A stretch of DNA of 64,000 bases from contig NZ_CP034448.1 of NCBI RefSeq assembly GCF_003952465.1, positions 620,001-684,000 of the forward strand. The letters are read 5' to 3'. This document shows positions 42,503 through 51,743 of the stretch, piece by piece. The stretch is from Mesorhizobium sp. M1B.F.Ca.ET.045.04.1.1. Lineage in GTDB: Bacteria; Pseudomonadota; Alphaproteobacteria; Rhizobiales; Rhizobiaceae. Under the pieces are notes generated by a model that saw nothing but the letters and a program-made list of their open reading frames with translations, had not been told where the DNA came from and ran no database searches. Both the position numbers and the translations under genes were made by a program. The first letter of the stretch is position 1. Each line of letters opens with the position of its first letter.

Positions 42503-43417
42503 TTATGCCGGGAAGCCCTGCGTCTCCACCGTGTAGCCGGCGGCCGTCATCACCCGCATCAGCTCCTTGTGGCCGACCTCAGCCATCTTGAGCGGCGGGT
42601 TCTTCTTCGGATCCTGCTCCGCCTCGACCACGAACCAGCCTTCATAGCCATAATCGGCGAAGCGCTGCACGATGGCGCCGAAATCGAGCGAGCCGTCGCC
42701 CGGCACGGTGAAGGCGCCTAGCGCCACCGCATCGAGGAAGGACTGCTTGGTGCGGTCGAGACCGTCGATCACGCCCATGCGCACGTCCTTCACATGCACG
42801 TGGTTGATGCGCTTGTGATGGTTGTCGATGGCGCGCAGCACATCGCCGCCGGCAAAGGCGAGGTGGCCGGCGTCGAGCAAAAGCGGAATGCCCTCACCGG
42901 AATGGCGCATGAAGGCGTCGAGCTCCGGCTCGGTCTCGACCACCGCCGCCATGTGATGGTGGTAGGAGAGCGGCATGCCCTGTTCAGCGCACCATTCGCC
43001 GAATTCGGTGACGCGCCGGCCATAGGCCTTCATCTCGTCGCCGGTGAGTTTCGGCTTGGTGGCCAAAGGTTTCGAACGGTCGCCCTGGATGGAGCGGCCG
43101 ACCTCGCCATAGACGATGCAGGGCGCGTTGACCGCCTTGAACAGGTCGATCATCGGCTGGATGCGATCCTTGTTCCTGGCCAGGTCCTCATTGACCAGCG
43201 TGCCGGAGAACCAGCCGCCGCAGAGCGTGACGTCGGCCTCCTTCAGGATCGGCAGCATCACCTTGGGATCGTTGGGGAAGCGACGGCCCATCTCCATGCC
43301 GGTGAAGCCGGCCGAGCGCGACTGGCGCAGACATTCCTCCAGCGACACGTCATCGCTCAATTCCACGAGATCGTCGTTCCACCACGCGATGGGGGACATG
43401 CCCAGTTTGGCTTTCAA
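42503..43417 (-). CDS. iolE: myo-inosose-2 dehydratase
   Basis: A 304-residue TIM-barrel enzyme: 'LGMSPIAWWNDDLVELSDDVS', 'GFTGMEMGRRFPND', 'LSYHHHMAAVVETEPELD', 'LLLDAGHLAFAGGDVLRAI', 'VPGDGSLDFG' and 'WFVVEAEQDPKKNPPL'. It removes water from 2-keto-myo-inositol. The start is a TTG at 43417, preceded by TGGAG, because no ATG lies before the conserved opening. It follows iolD across repeat C. A second IolE-type protein is at 22477; the two share motifs but differ over much of their length. Confidence 0.93.
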   Translation of the reverse strand: MKAKLGMSPIAWWNDDLVELSDDVSLEECLRQSRSAGFTGMEMGRRFPNDPKVMLPILKEADVTLCGGWFSGTLVNEDLARNKDRIQPMIDLFKAVNAPCIVYGEVGRSIQGDRSKPLATKPKLTGDEMKAYGRRVTEFGEWCAEQGMPLSYHHHMAAVVETEPELDAFMRHSGEGIPLLLDAGHLAFAGGDVLRAIDNHHKRINHVHVKDVRMGVIDGLDRTKQSFLDAVALGAFTVPGDGSLDFGAIVQRFADYGYEGWFVVEAEQDPKKNPPLKMAEVGHKELMRVMTAAGYTVETQGFPA

Positions 43418-43442
43418 GTCGTCACTCCAGGTTCAAGTTCGT

Positions 43443-43558
43443 GCCTACCCTCACCCTTGTGGGGAGGGTCGCTGCGCAGCAGCGGGTGGGGGTCGGCGCC
43501 GCACCCCCACCCGGACCTTCGGTCCGACCTCCCCACAAGGGGGAGGTAGGGGGTAGGC
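43443..43558. repeat. intergenic inverted repeat, family C, inside the iol operon
   Basis: About 115 bp. The outer arms are GCCTACCCTCACCCTTGTGGGG and its inverse CCCCACAAGGGGGAGGTAGGG...GGC. The inner parts GCGGGTGGGGGTCGG and CCCCCACCCGGACC form another inverse. It exactly occupies the 151-base gap between the iolD stop and the iolE start, so the operon transcript must read through it. Confidence 0.75.
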
Positions 43559-43568
43559 GGCGCCAGTT

Positions 43569-45419
43569 TCAGTCACCGATGCTTTGCATCTGCTTTTTGT
43601 CCTCATAGGCCTTGCGCGCGGCATTCACCTGCGGTCGCGACGAGACTTCCGGCACCGCGACATCCCACCAATGGCCGCCGGCCTCGGTCGAGACCAGCGG
43701 ATCGGTATCGATGACGAGCACGGTGGTCTTGTCGTTGCCCTTCGCCTTGGCCAGCGCCGTCTCCAGCTCGGCGATCGACGCCACCTTTTCGGCGACGGCG
43801 CCGAGACTTGCGGCATGGGCGGCGAAGTCGACGTCGGGCATCACCTCGTGGCGCGCGTCCTTCAAGAGATTGTTGAAGTTGGCGCCGCCGGTCGCCATCT
43901 GCAGCCGGTTGATGCAGCCATAGCCGCGGTTGTCGAGGAGCACGATGGTGAGTTTAAGCCCCAGCATCACTGAAGTGGCGATCTCGGAATTCAGCATCAA
44001 ATAGGAGCCGTCGCCGACCATGACGACGACCTCCTGGTCGGGCTTGGCCATCTTGACGCCGAGACCGCCGGCGATCTCGTAGCCCATGGTCGAGAAGCCG
44101 TATTCGGCATGGTAGGAGCCGGGCGCACCCGCCTGCCAGAGCTTGTGCAGTTCGCCCGGCAGGCCGCCTGCCGCATGCAGCAAGGTGACGCCCGAGCCCA
44201 TCGCGCGCTGCACGGCGCCGATCACCTGCGCGTCGGAGGGATAGGCGGCATTGGTCGAGGCCGTCACCTTGGCGGCGGCGGCCTGCCACTCCTTCTTGCC
44301 CTTCAGCGCGTTGTCGGTCCAGGCGCTAGGTGCCTTCCACCCCTTCAGCGCGGCGGAAAGTTCCGCCAAGCCTTCAGAGGCGTCGGCGACCAGCGGCAGC
44401 GCCCAGTGCTTGCCTGCGTCGAAACCTTGCGTATTCAGCCCGATGATGGTGCGGCCGGCATTCTTGAACAGCGCCCAGGAGCCGGTGGTGAAATCCTGCA
44501 GCCTGGTGCCGACGGCAAGTACGACGTCAGCCTCTTCGGCCAGCCGGTTGGCGGCCGACGTGCCGGTGACCCCGACCGCCGCCATGTTGAGCGGATGGTC
44601 GTCCGGCAGCGAGGATTTGCCGCCTTGCGTCTCGCAGACCGGAATGCCCGCGCCCTGCACCAGCTTGGCCAGCTCTCCGGAAGCCTGCGAATAAAGGACG
44701 CCGCCGCCGGCGATCACCAGCGGCTTCCTGGCGTCCTTCAGCGCCGCGACGGCGGCCGCCAACTCGTGGCGGTCGGGGCGAACCCTGCGCGGCGTCCAGA
44801 CGCGCTCGGCAAACAGGCTTTCGGGATAGTCATAGGCCTCGGCCTGCACGTCCTGGCAGAGCGACAGCGTGACCGGGCCGCATTCGGCCGGATCGGTCAG
44901 CACCTGCATGGCGCGGTTCAGCGCCGGGATGATCTGCTCGGGCCGCGTGATGCGGTCGAAATAGCGCGACACGGGACGGAAGCAGTCGTTGACGCTCGCC
45001 GTGCCGTCGGAGAAATCCTCGGCCTGCTGCAGCACCGGGTCCGGCAGGCGGTTGGCGAAGACATCGCCTGGTAAAAACAGGACGGGCAACCGGTTTACGT
45101 GCGCGAGCGCGGCTGCGGTCACCATGTTGAGCGCGCCGGGGCCGATCGAGGTGGTCGCGGCCATGAAGCGGCGGCGGAAATTGGCCTTGCCATAGGCGAT
45201 CGCGGCATGCGCCATCGCCTGCTCGTTATGGGCGCGGAAGGTCGGCAGCTCGTCGCGCACCTGGTAGAGCGCCTCGCCGATGCCGGCGACATTGCCGTGG
45301 CCGAAGATCGCCCAGACGCCGCCGAAGATCGGCTTTTTTTTGCCGTCGATCTCGGTCATTTGCCGGCTGAGAAAGCGGGTCAGCGCCTGCGCCATCGTCA
45401 GGCGAACGGTCTTGCTCAT
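43569..45419 (-). CDS. iolD: 3D-(3,5/4)-trihydroxycyclohexane-1,2-dione acylhydrolase
   Basis: A 616-residue thiamine-diphosphate enzyme. N-terminal PYR domain with the Glu-containing 'YRVRDELPTFRAHNEQAMAHAAI'-type segment, a central domain with 'KPLVIAGGGVLYSQA' and 'LAVGTRLQDFTTGSW', and the C-terminal PP domain with 'VVVMVGDGSYLMLNSEI' near residue 467 binding Mg-ThDP. It opens the ring of the diketo intermediate to 5-deoxy-glucuronate. The ATG at 45419 has an AGGAACC ribosome-binding site. It follows iolC by 51 bases. Confidence 0.97.
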   Translation of the reverse strand: MSKTVRLTMAQALTRFLSRQMTEIDGKKKPIFGGVWAIFGHGNVAGIGEALYQVRDELPTFRAHNEQAMAHAAIAYGKANFRRRFMAATTSIGPGALNMVTAAALAHVNRLPVLFLPGDVFANRLPDPVLQQAEDFSDGTASVNDCFRPVSRYFDRITRPEQIIPALNRAMQVLTDPAECGPVTLSLCQDVQAEAYDYPESLFAERVWTPRRVRPDRHELAAAVAALKDARKPLVIAGGGVLYSQASGELAKLVQGAGIPVCETQGGKSSLPDDHPLNMAAVGVTGTSAANRLAEEADVVLAVGTRLQDFTTGSWALFKNAGRTIIGLNTQGFDAGKHWALPLVADASEGLAELSAALKGWKAPSAWTDNALKGKKEWQAAAAKVTASTNAAYPSDAQVIGAVQRAMGSGVTLLHAAGGLPGELHKLWQAGAPGSYHAEYGFSTMGYEIAGGLGVKMAKPDQEVVVMVGDGSYLMLNSEIATSVMLGLKLTIVLLDNRGYGCINRLQMATGGANFNNLLKDARHEVMPDVDFAAHAASLGAVAEKVASIAELETALAKAKGNDKTTVLVIDTDPLVSTEAGGHWWDVAVPEVSSRPQVNAARKAYEDKKQMQSIGD

Positions 45420-45470
45420 TGTCGGTTCCTCCGGCTTTCCTTGTGCCGCCTTGTTATGCTGCCCGTCTTC

Positions 45471-47405
45471 TTATGCTGCTTTGCGGCCGCGCGCGGCAAG
45501 CCATGCCTCGGTCAGCTGCTCGAAGCGCGAGGCCATGTCGGCGATAGCTTCGTCGTCCGACATCCTGCCGGCAAGCCATTGTTCGGCGGCGTTGATGAAG
45601 ATGGTACGACCGACGGCGAATCCCTTGACGATGGGCGCATTGCTCGTTGCGGCAAATGCTGCGACCAGCTCGTCCTGCGGCGCCTCCAGGCCGAGCAGCA
45701 CGACGCCGCGGCACCACGGATCGTTCTTGACGATCACCTGTTCGATCTTCGCCCAGGCGTTCGCCGAAGCCTGCGGCTCGAGCTTCCACCAATCGGGCTT
45801 GATGCCAAGCGCATAGAGTTCCTCGAGCGCGCGCGGAATGCTGGTGTCGTCGAGCTTGCCGTGCTTGCCGGCGATGATCTCGACGAGAAGCTCCCTGCCG
45901 ACTTTCCGCGCCGCCTCGAACAGGACCCGCAGCTTCTGCTGCTGCTCGGTCTTCAGCGCCTCGGGGTCGTCCGGGTGATAGAAGCACAGGCATTTGATGC
46001 AATGGTCGACCGGCCAGTCGGTGAGCTGCGAGCCGATGTCCTGCGAGAATTCGAAGCGCAGCGGCCGCGATCCGGGCAGCTCGACCGGGCGGCCGAGCCA
46101 GGCAAAGGGATGGCGGGCGAATTCGAACATGGCGTCGCGGCCATATTTCTCGTCGATCAGCATGCCGTAGCCGTCGCGGCCGGCGGCGACCCTGGCCGCC
46201 GCCTGGACGGTGAGCACCTTGAAGTCCGGAATACGCGAAGTGTCGGCGCCGACCCTGGCGGCGACGTCCTCCAGCTGGACACGATGGTCGCAGGCGAGCG
46301 CCATCAGCGAGGGGATGTCGCGCCGGCGCGTGGTTGCCCAATGGATATGGTTGATCGCTTCGTCCTTGCGCAGCGCCAGATGCTTGCTACCGTGCTTCAG
46401 GAAGAACTGCAGCTCCTCGAAGGTCGGGTATTCCGGCGCGCAGAGCAGGCGCGACACGGCGAAGGCGCCGCAGGCATTGGCCCAGGTCGCCGCCGTGGCA
46501 AAACTTTCGCCGCCGAGCCAGCCGCGCAGGAAGCCGGACATGAAGGCGTCGCCGGCGCCGAGCACATTGTAGATCTCGATCGGAAAGCCCTTGCCGACGA
46601 TGCCGTCCTCGAGATCGTCGCTGATCGGCCCGTCATAGACGATGCAGCCCTTGGCGCCGCGCTTGAGCACGATGGTGGCCGGAGACAGCGAGCGGATCGT
46701 CTTCAGCGCGCTCAGGCAATCGTCGGCGCCGGAGGCGATCATGATCTCCTCCTCGGTGCCGACGATGAGGTCGCAGTCCGGCAGCACCGTCTTCAGCCGC
46801 GCCGAGACGCGGTCGGATTTGACGTAGCGCTCGAAACCTTCGGCATGGCCGGCAAGTCCCCAAAGGTTCGGGCGGTAGTCGATGTCGAAGACCACCTTGC
46901 CGCCCTTGGCCTTCATGAGGCGGATCGCCTTGCGCTGCGCGGCATCGGAATTGGGGCGCGAGAAATGCGTGCCGGTGACCACGACCGAGCGGGCCGAAGC
47001 GATGAAGGCTTCGTCGATGTCCTCTTCAGCCAGCGCCATGTCGGCGCAGTCGGCGCGGTAGAAGATCATCGGCGAGACGCCTTCGTCCTCGACCGAAAGC
47101 AGCACCAGCGCCGTCAGCCGTTCCTTGTCGGTCTTCAAGCCGTCGACCGAGACGCCTTCGCGCCTGAGCTGCTCGCGGATGAAGCGGCCCATCTGCTCGT
47201 CGCCGACGCGGGTGAGCAGCGCCGAGCTGAGCCCAAGCCTTGCCGTGCCGACGGAAATATTGGCCGGACAGCCGCCGACCGACTTGGCGAAGGACGTGAT
47301 GTCCTCCAGCCGCGAGCCGATCTGCTGTCCATAGAGATCGACCGAGGCGCGGCCGATCGTGATGACGTCGAGCGGCGGATATTTCGCTTCCACGGCTTCG
47401 CCCAT
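45471..47405 (-). CDS. iolC: 5-dehydro-2-deoxygluconokinase fused to DUF2090
   Basis: A 644-residue two-domain protein. Residues about 10-330 are a PfkB/ribokinase-type kinase with 'SVGGCPANISVGTARLGLSSALLTRVGD' and the catalytic 'NVLGAGDAFMSGFLRGWLGG' near 280. Residues about 335-640 are a DUF2090 aldolase-like barrel ('LMALACDHRVQLE', 'CIKCLCFYHPDD', 'KPDWWKLEPQ', 'VVLLGLEAPQ'). The kinase makes the 6-phospho sugar; the fused part may be the aldolase that cleaves it, which is inferred. The ribosome-binding site is GGGAGG. Confidence 0.95.
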   Translation of the reverse strand: MGEAVEAKYPPLDVITIGRASVDLYGQQIGSRLEDITSFAKSVGGCPANISVGTARLGLSSALLTRVGDEQMGRFIREQLRREGVSVDGLKTDKERLTALVLLSVEDEGVSPMIFYRADCADMALAEEDIDEAFIASARSVVVTGTHFSRPNSDAAQRKAIRLMKAKGGKVVFDIDYRPNLWGLAGHAEGFERYVKSDRVSARLKTVLPDCDLIVGTEEEIMIASGADDCLSALKTIRSLSPATIVLKRGAKGCIVYDGPISDDLEDGIVGKGFPIEIYNVLGAGDAFMSGFLRGWLGGESFATAATWANACGAFAVSRLLCAPEYPTFEELQFFLKHGSKHLALRKDEAINHIHWATTRRRDIPSLMALACDHRVQLEDVAARVGADTSRIPDFKVLTVQAAARVAAGRDGYGMLIDEKYGRDAMFEFARHPFAWLGRPVELPGSRPLRFEFSQDIGSQLTDWPVDHCIKCLCFYHPDDPEALKTEQQQKLRVLFEAARKVGRELLVEIIAGKHGKLDDTSIPRALEELYALGIKPDWWKLEPQASANAWAKIEQVIVKNDPWCRGVVLLGLEAPQDELVAAFAATSNAPIVKGFAVGRTIFINAAEQWLAGRMSDDEAIADMASRFEQLTEAWLAARGRKAA

Positions 47406-47487
47406 TCGAACCTCCCATCGGCCTTGTTGTGCAGAGCAGCGTCGTTTTGGGCAGCGCGCGCGAACGGCCGCGTGGTGCCGTCAATAT

Positions 47488-47531
47488 GAAATAATAATTC
47501 CAATCTATAGTCAATATGGAATGAGCATTCC
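47488..47531. promoter_or_regulatory. tandem IolR-type operator upstream of iolC
   Basis: GGAA-TGAGCA-TTCC at 47518-47531 fits the GGAA-N6-TTCC consensus that I recall for the RpiR-type IolR of Sinorhizobium. A degenerate copy GAAA-TAATAA-TTCC lies at 47488-47501. The centres are 30 bases apart, about three helix turns, and both follow TCAATATG, so the site is a 30-bp direct repeat. It lies between the iolR stop and the iolC start, 83-126 bases before the latter. Confidence 0.7.
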
Positions 47532-47559
47532 CAGACGGAAAAAGCGAACCTCGGGCCGC

Positions 47560-48426
47560 TCAGGCCTTGCGCTTGCGGCCGACGTCGCGACGCTTCTCGC
47601 CGACGGCGACGGTCAGCGCCATGGCGAGCGCCATCGTCGCCGAGATCGAGCGGAAGCCGCCGAAATCGGCCTCCGCCACTTCGAACCAGACCTTGGCGAA
47701 CTGGGCGAGCGGCGAAAACGATGAGTCGGTGATGGCGACGATCGGCACGCCCTGCTCCGCGATCGAGCGCGTCTCCTCGATGGTCGCCGGCGCATAAGGC
47801 GAGAAGCTGATGGCGATGACGGCGTCGCGCGGCGTGGCGAAGCCGATCATCTCGGCATTCAGGCCCGCGGCCGATTCCACCAATTGATTGCGGATCTTGA
47901 GCTTGCCCAGCGCGTAGGCGATGTAGGAGGCGACCGGATAGGACCGGCGCTTGGCCAGCACATAGATGGTCTCGGCCTTCGCCAGGAGCGCGACCGCCTC
48001 TTCGAAATGCGTATCGTTCAACGCGCGCGAAATATCGCTGAGCGAGGTGCTGGCGGCGGCGACGAAGCCGTCGAAGATCGCCCGATGGCCGGCGCCTTCC
48101 TCGGCCTTGGCGCGCAGTGCCGCCAGCCTCTCGTCATAGGAGGAATTGCGTTCGCGCAGGCGCTCGCGGAACACCTGCTGCAGGCTGGTGAAGCCGTCGA
48201 AGCCGAGCTGCTGGGCGAAGCGGATCAGCGTCGAGGGCTGGACGCCGGCCGAGGCGGCGATGCTCGCCGCCGTGCCGAAGGCGATGTCGTCGGGATTGTC
48301 GAGCGCATAGGCGGCTATCTGCGCGATCCGCTTTGGCAGGCTCGCGCGCCGCTCCAGGATCGTTGCGCGCAACGTCTCGAAATCGCGCGGCACCCGTTCG
48401 TCCATCGTCGCTCCGCCCACGGCCAT
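47560..48426 (-). CDS. iolR: RpiR-family regulator of inositol catabolism
   Basis: A 288-residue regulator. The RpiR HTH (about residues 20-95) ends in 'VQPSTLIRFAQQLGFDGFTSLQQVFRERL'. The SIS domain (about 130-280) has 'IYVLAKRRSYPVASYIAYAL', 'DAVIAISFSPYAPATIEETRSIAEQGVPIVAITDSSFSPLA'. It is likely to repress iolCDEB and be relieved by an inositol breakdown product. The ATG at 48426 has AGGAGAGGGAA before it; a longer ORF upstream is not supported. It lies first in the string iolR-C-D-E-B, as known in other rhizobia. Confidence 0.9.
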   Translation of the reverse strand: MAVGGATMDERVPRDFETLRATILERRASLPKRIAQIAAYALDNPDDIAFGTAASIAASAGVQPSTLIRFAQQLGFDGFTSLQQVFRERLRERNSSYDERLAALRAKAEEGAGHRAIFDGFVAAASTSLSDISRALNDTHFEEAVALLAKAETIYVLAKRRSYPVASYIAYALGKLKIRNQLVESAAGLNAEMIGFATPRDAVIAISFSPYAPATIEETRSIAEQGVPIVAITDSSFSPLAQFAKVWFEVAEADFGGFRSISATMALAMALTVAVGEKRRDVGRKRKA

Positions 48427-48654
48427 ATTGAAAGTTCCCTCTCCTGCCTCATCATAACGAGTTCGCGCAAGAACACCATAAAAAATGATTTGGACGTTCC
48501 ATTCTTGAGAGAAATGGATTAACTCATCCATACGAACTTTTTCCCAGACCGGTTCCGCGAAACGCGGAACCGGTCTACTTGTTTGTTGACGCAATTCCGG
48601 GCGGAAAACCGCTTCACACTTTTCCTGGAATTGCTCTAGCGCGGAGACATCGAC
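48427..48654. promoter_or_regulatory. divergent control region, iolR / Gfo-Idh-MocA gene
   Basis: AT-rich near iolR, with the inverse CCATT-N9-AATGG at about 48508-48526 as a possible operator. A perfect 13-bp hairpin, GACCGGTTCCGCG-AAA-CGCGGAACCGGTC, lies at 48549-48577, and repeat E copy 3 at 48590-48635. The hairpin has no downstream T-run on either side and lies upstream of both genes, so it is probably part of the repeat and not a terminator. Confidence 0.45.
48590..48635. repeat. short palindromic repeat, family E, copy 3
   Basis: CGCAATTCCGGGCGGAAAAC ... CACTTTTCCTGGAATTGCT. It ends 19 bases before the ATG of the following oxidoreductase gene, so it would lie in the 5' leader of that mRNA. 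Confidence 0.85.
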
Positions 48655-49764
48655 ATGGTCGGAGTGGGCCTCATCGGCACGGGCTTCATGGGCAAGTGCC
48701 ACGCCATCGCCTGGAACGCGGTCGGCACCGTCTTTCCCGATGTCGAGAAGCCGAGACTGGTGCATCTGGGCGAGGTCAATGACGAGCTTGCCAGGCGCAA
48801 GGCGGGCGAGTTCGGCTTCGCCAAGGGCTCCGGCGACTGGCGCGCCGTGGTCAACGACCCGGAGGTCGACGTCGTCTCGCTGACCACGCCCAACCAGTTC
48901 CATCCCGAAATGGCGATCGCGATCCTCGAAGCCGGCAAGCACCTGTGGTGCGAGAAGCCGATGGCGCCGAGTTTTGCGGAAGCCGAGGCGATGGCCGAGG
49001 CGGCAAAGAAATCCGGCAAGGCCGCCGTGCTTGGGTATAACTACATCCAGAACCCTGCCATCCGCCACATCGGCGCGCTGCTAGAGGAAAAGATCATCGG
49101 CGACGTCAATCTCGTCCGCATCGAGATGGACGAGGATTTCATGGCCGACCCCGACGCGCTGTTCTTCTGGAAGCATGAGGCTGCCTCCGGCTATGGCGCG
49201 CTCGACGATTTCGCCGTGCATCCGCTGTCGCTGATCGAGGTTTTGTTCGGCCGCGTCAGTCGCGTCATGTGCGACATGGCAAAACCCTATGCCGACCGCA
49301 AGGTCGCCTCCGGCGGCCGCCGCGCGGTCGAGACTTATGATATCGCAAGCGTCTTGATGCATCTCGAAAACGGCGTCGCCGGCACGCTCTTGGTCAACCG
49401 TTCGGCCTGGGGCCGTAAGGGCCGCATCGCCATCCAGATTTTCGGCTCGAAAGGCTCGATCCTCTACGACCAGGAGCGGATGAACGAGTTCCAGCTCTAC
49501 CTCACCGCCGACCGGCCGACCGAGCAGGGCTATCGCACCATCCTGGTGGCGCCGCACCACAAGCCTTACGATTCCTTCCTGCCTGCGCCCGGCCATGGAC
49601 TGGGCTTCAACGACCTCAAGATGATCGAATGCCGCGAGCTGTTGATGCGGATCGCCGGCAAGCCGGCGCGGATCATCGACTTCGACGAGGGGCTGGAGAT
49701 CGAGCGCACGGTGCATGCGATGGCGCGGTCGTTCCAGGAGCAGCGCTGGATGGATGTGCGATAG
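48655..49764 (+). CDS. Gfo/Idh/MocA oxidoreductase, inositol-dehydrogenase-like
   Basis: A 369-residue NAD(P)-dependent oxidoreductase with the Rossmann motif 'GVGLIGTGFMGKCHAIAW', the catalytic 'WCEKPMAPS' and 'LDDFAVHPLSLIEVLFG' (conserved Asp/His). Relatives act on inositols, glucose or other sugars. It diverges from iolR, which makes an inositol-related role (for example scyllo-inositol) plausible, but this is inference from position. The ATG at 48655 is preceded by GCGGAGACATCGAC with a weak GGAG. Confidence 0.85.
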   Translation: MVGVGLIGTGFMGKCHAIAWNAVGTVFPDVEKPRLVHLGEVNDELARRKAGEFGFAKGSGDWRAVVNDPEVDVVSLTTPNQFHPEMAIAILEAGKHLWCEKPMAPSFAEAEAMAEAAKKSGKAAVLGYNYIQNPAIRHIGALLEEKIIGDVNLVRIEMDEDFMADPDALFFWKHEAASGYGALDDFAVHPLSLIEVLFGRVSRVMCDMAKPYADRKVASGGRRAVETYDIASVLMHLENGVAGTLLVNRSAWGRKGRIAIQIFGSKGSILYDQERMNEFQLYLTADRPTEQGYRTILVAPHHKPYDSFLPAPGHGLGFNDLKMIECRELLMRIAGKPARIIDFDEGLEIERTVHAMARSFQEQRWMDVR

Positions 49765-49819
49765 TCCAACGGCCGGCGCCTGACGATGGATTGAAAGACC
49801 GCTTTCGGCTCGGAAGGGA

Positions 49820-50425
49820 TCAGCCTCTCGCGCCGTCCGGCATGTCGATGCCGAGCAGCGCCTGCAGCCCGAACAGGACAAGCAGCGAGGCCACGAACAT
49901 GCCGGCAAACACCGCGGTGCCGACAGCGGCACCCTTGCCGATCGTCGCATTGGTCATGCGCCAGGTCAGCACCATCGACAGCGCGAACAGAAGCAGCGAG
50001 ACCAATCCGCTGATCTCGTCGGCCGAAGACACGAACAACCTCAGCAGCGCCGACGGCAGCATCAGCCAGGCGATGATGGCGGAGGCCCAGTTGGAGGCGA
50101 CGACATAGTGGACGAAGCGGCCGCCGATGCCGGCGCGCGGCGCGACCAGCGCAAGCGCCACCAGCGGCAGCACCCAGGAGCCGATATCGACCGTCGCCAG
50201 CTTGAGCAGCATGCCGAGGCGGCCGGCGAAGGCGTTCGGATCGCCGATCTCGTTGGCGATGCCGACCCAGCCGACGATCAATGCCGGCAATGCCACGACG
50301 ATGGCGAAGAAGGAATTCCAGAAACCGTCCGCCGAGAGGTCGAGCATGCGCAGGCCGTCTGCCTTGCCGAACATCAGCCGCCAGGCGCCGGCCAGCGAAG
50401 CATAGGTTTCGTCCGCCGAAAGCAT
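49820..50425 (-). CDS. hypothetical membrane protein downstream of dapE
   Basis: A 201-residue protein with five to six hydrophobic spans ('FFAIVVALPALIVGWVGI', 'LPLVALALVAPRAG', 'ASAIIAWLMLPSALLRLF', 'LVSLLLFALSMVLTW', 'AGMFVASLLVLFGLQALL'). The family name is unknown to me. The ATG at 50425 is two bases after the dapE stop, so it is very probably translated with dapE. A longer in-frame ORF is a shadow of dapE. Confidence 0.75.
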   Translation of the reverse strand: MLSADETYASLAGAWRLMFGKADGLRMLDLSADGFWNSFFAIVVALPALIVGWVGIANEIGDPNAFAGRLGMLLKLATVDIGSWVLPLVALALVAPRAGIGGRFVHYVVASNWASAIIAWLMLPSALLRLFVSSADEISGLVSLLLFALSMVLTWRMTNATIGKGAAVGTAVFAGMFVASLLVLFGLQALLGIDMPDGARG

Positions 50426-50427
50426 GG

Positions 50428-51627
50428 TCACGCGAGGTCCTGTCCGAACCAGTCTTCGATGAAACGTTCGTAGATTTGGGTCAGCGTCTCGAGATCGGCA
50501 AGCGCCACGCGCTCGTCGACCATGTGCATGGACTTGCCGACCAGCCCGAACTCGACCACCGGGCAGTAATCCTTGATGAAACGCGCATCCGACGTGCCGC
50601 CGGAGGTGGAGAGCGCCGGCGTCTTGCCGACCACCGCCGCAACCGATGCGCTCAGCGTGCCGATCAGCTTGTCGTCGCGGGTGAGGAAGACATGGCTCGG
50701 CCGGTCGCGCCAGACGAGCTCGTAATCGACCGGCGTCTTCTTGCCCGGCCGGTATTTCTTGCGGCCCGCCGCTTGGTCGAGCCGGTTGTGGATCTCGGCC
50801 TGGATGGTCTCGGCATCCCAAGTGTCGTTGAAGCGGATGTTGAAGGTGGCGGTGGCCTTGGCCGGGATGACGTTGGTCGCCGGATTGCCGACATCGATCG
50901 ACGTCACTTCCAGATTGGTCGGCTGGAAATCCTTCGTTCCCTTGTCGAATACCGGATGGAGCAGCGCATCGACCAGGCTCATCAGCCCGCGCACCGGATT
51001 GTCGGCAAGCTGCGGATAGGCGGCGTGGCCCTGGCGGCCGTTGACGATGACGCTGCCGGAGAGCGAGCCGCGCCGGCCGATCTTGATCATGTCGCCGAGC
51101 GTATCCGGATTGGTCGGCTCGCCGACGATCGAGGCATCCCACTTCTCGCCCTTGGCGGCCGCCCAGTCGAGCAGCTTCGTCGTGCCGTTGATGGCCGGCC
51201 CCTCCTCGTCGCCGGTGATCAGCAGCGAGACCGAACCTTTCGGGCCGCCGTTCTTGTCGATATGGCGCGCCACGGCGGCGATGAAGCAGGCGATGCCGCC
51301 CTTCATGTCGACGGCGCCGCGCCCGTACATCTCGCCATTGGCGACGTCGGCGGCAAAGGGCGGATGGGTCCAGGCCGCCTCGTCGCCGACCGGCACGACG
51401 TCGGTATGGCCGGCAAACATCAGATGCGGGCCGTTGCCGGAGCGGCGCGCATAGAGGTTTTCGATATCCGGCGTGCCGCTTTCGGCGAATACCGGCCGCT
51501 CGACCGAGAAGCCGAGCGGCTTCAGCATGACTTCCAGCGCCTGCAGCGCGCCGCCCTCGGCGGGCGTCACGGAGGGACAGCGGATCAGGGCGGCGAGGTT
51601 CCGGGCGGGGTCGGTCGGCAATTTCAT
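50428..51627 (-). CDS. dapE: succinyl-diaminopimelate desuccinylase
   Basis: A 399-residue M20 metallopeptidase-fold enzyme. '[14 protein letters not shown]' carries the first zinc His and Asp, '[15 protein letters not shown]' the bridging Asp, '[15 protein letters not shown]' the catalytic Glu pair, and '[28 protein letters not shown]' the C-terminal ligands. It hydrolyses N-succinyl-LL-diaminopimelate in the lysine and peptidoglycan pathway. The ATG at 51627 was chosen over a GTG 12 codons upstream because the family starts near it. dapD lies 2.6 kb away on the same strand. Confidence 0.97.
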   Translation of the reverse strand: MKLPTDPARNLAALIRCPSVTPAEGGALQALEVMLKPLGFSVERPVFAESGTPDIENLYARRSGNGPHLMFAGHTDVVPVGDEAAWTHPPFAADVANGEMYGRGAVDMKGGIACFIAAVARHIDKNGGPKGSVSLLITGDEEGPAINGTTKLLDWAAAKGEKWDASIVGEPTNPDTLGDMIKIGRRGSLSGSVIVNGRQGHAAYPQLADNPVRGLMSLVDALLHPVFDKGTKDFQPTNLEVTSIDVGNPATNVIPAKATATFNIRFNDTWDAETIQAEIHNRLDQAAGRKKYRPGKKTPVDYELVWRDRPSHVFLTRDDKLIGTLSASVAAVVGKTPALSTSGGTSDARFIKDYCPVVEFGLVGKSMHMVDERVALADLETLTQIYERFIEDWFGQDLA

Positions 51628-51743
51628 GGGCAAAGCGATAGTCGAAAGCAACGGACCTGTCACGGTCGGACATGGTGGGCGATCACGCCGCCGACAATAT
51701 GGTTGTCATGTCGTATAGTTGCGAGCCAAGTCGGGACGATTGC

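Noticed and set aside
45099..47489. 796-codon open frame on the plus strand
   Set aside because: It is antisense to iolC and part of iolD and has no domain; a GC-rich shadow frame.
48549..48577. perfect 13-bp hairpin as a terminator
   Set aside because: It lies upstream of both divergent genes and has no T-run, so there is no transcript for it to end. It is treated as part of the repeat cluster.
49820..51673. 617-codon minus-strand frame
   Set aside because: Only its last 201 codons look like a protein (membrane spans). The front is a shadow of dapE.
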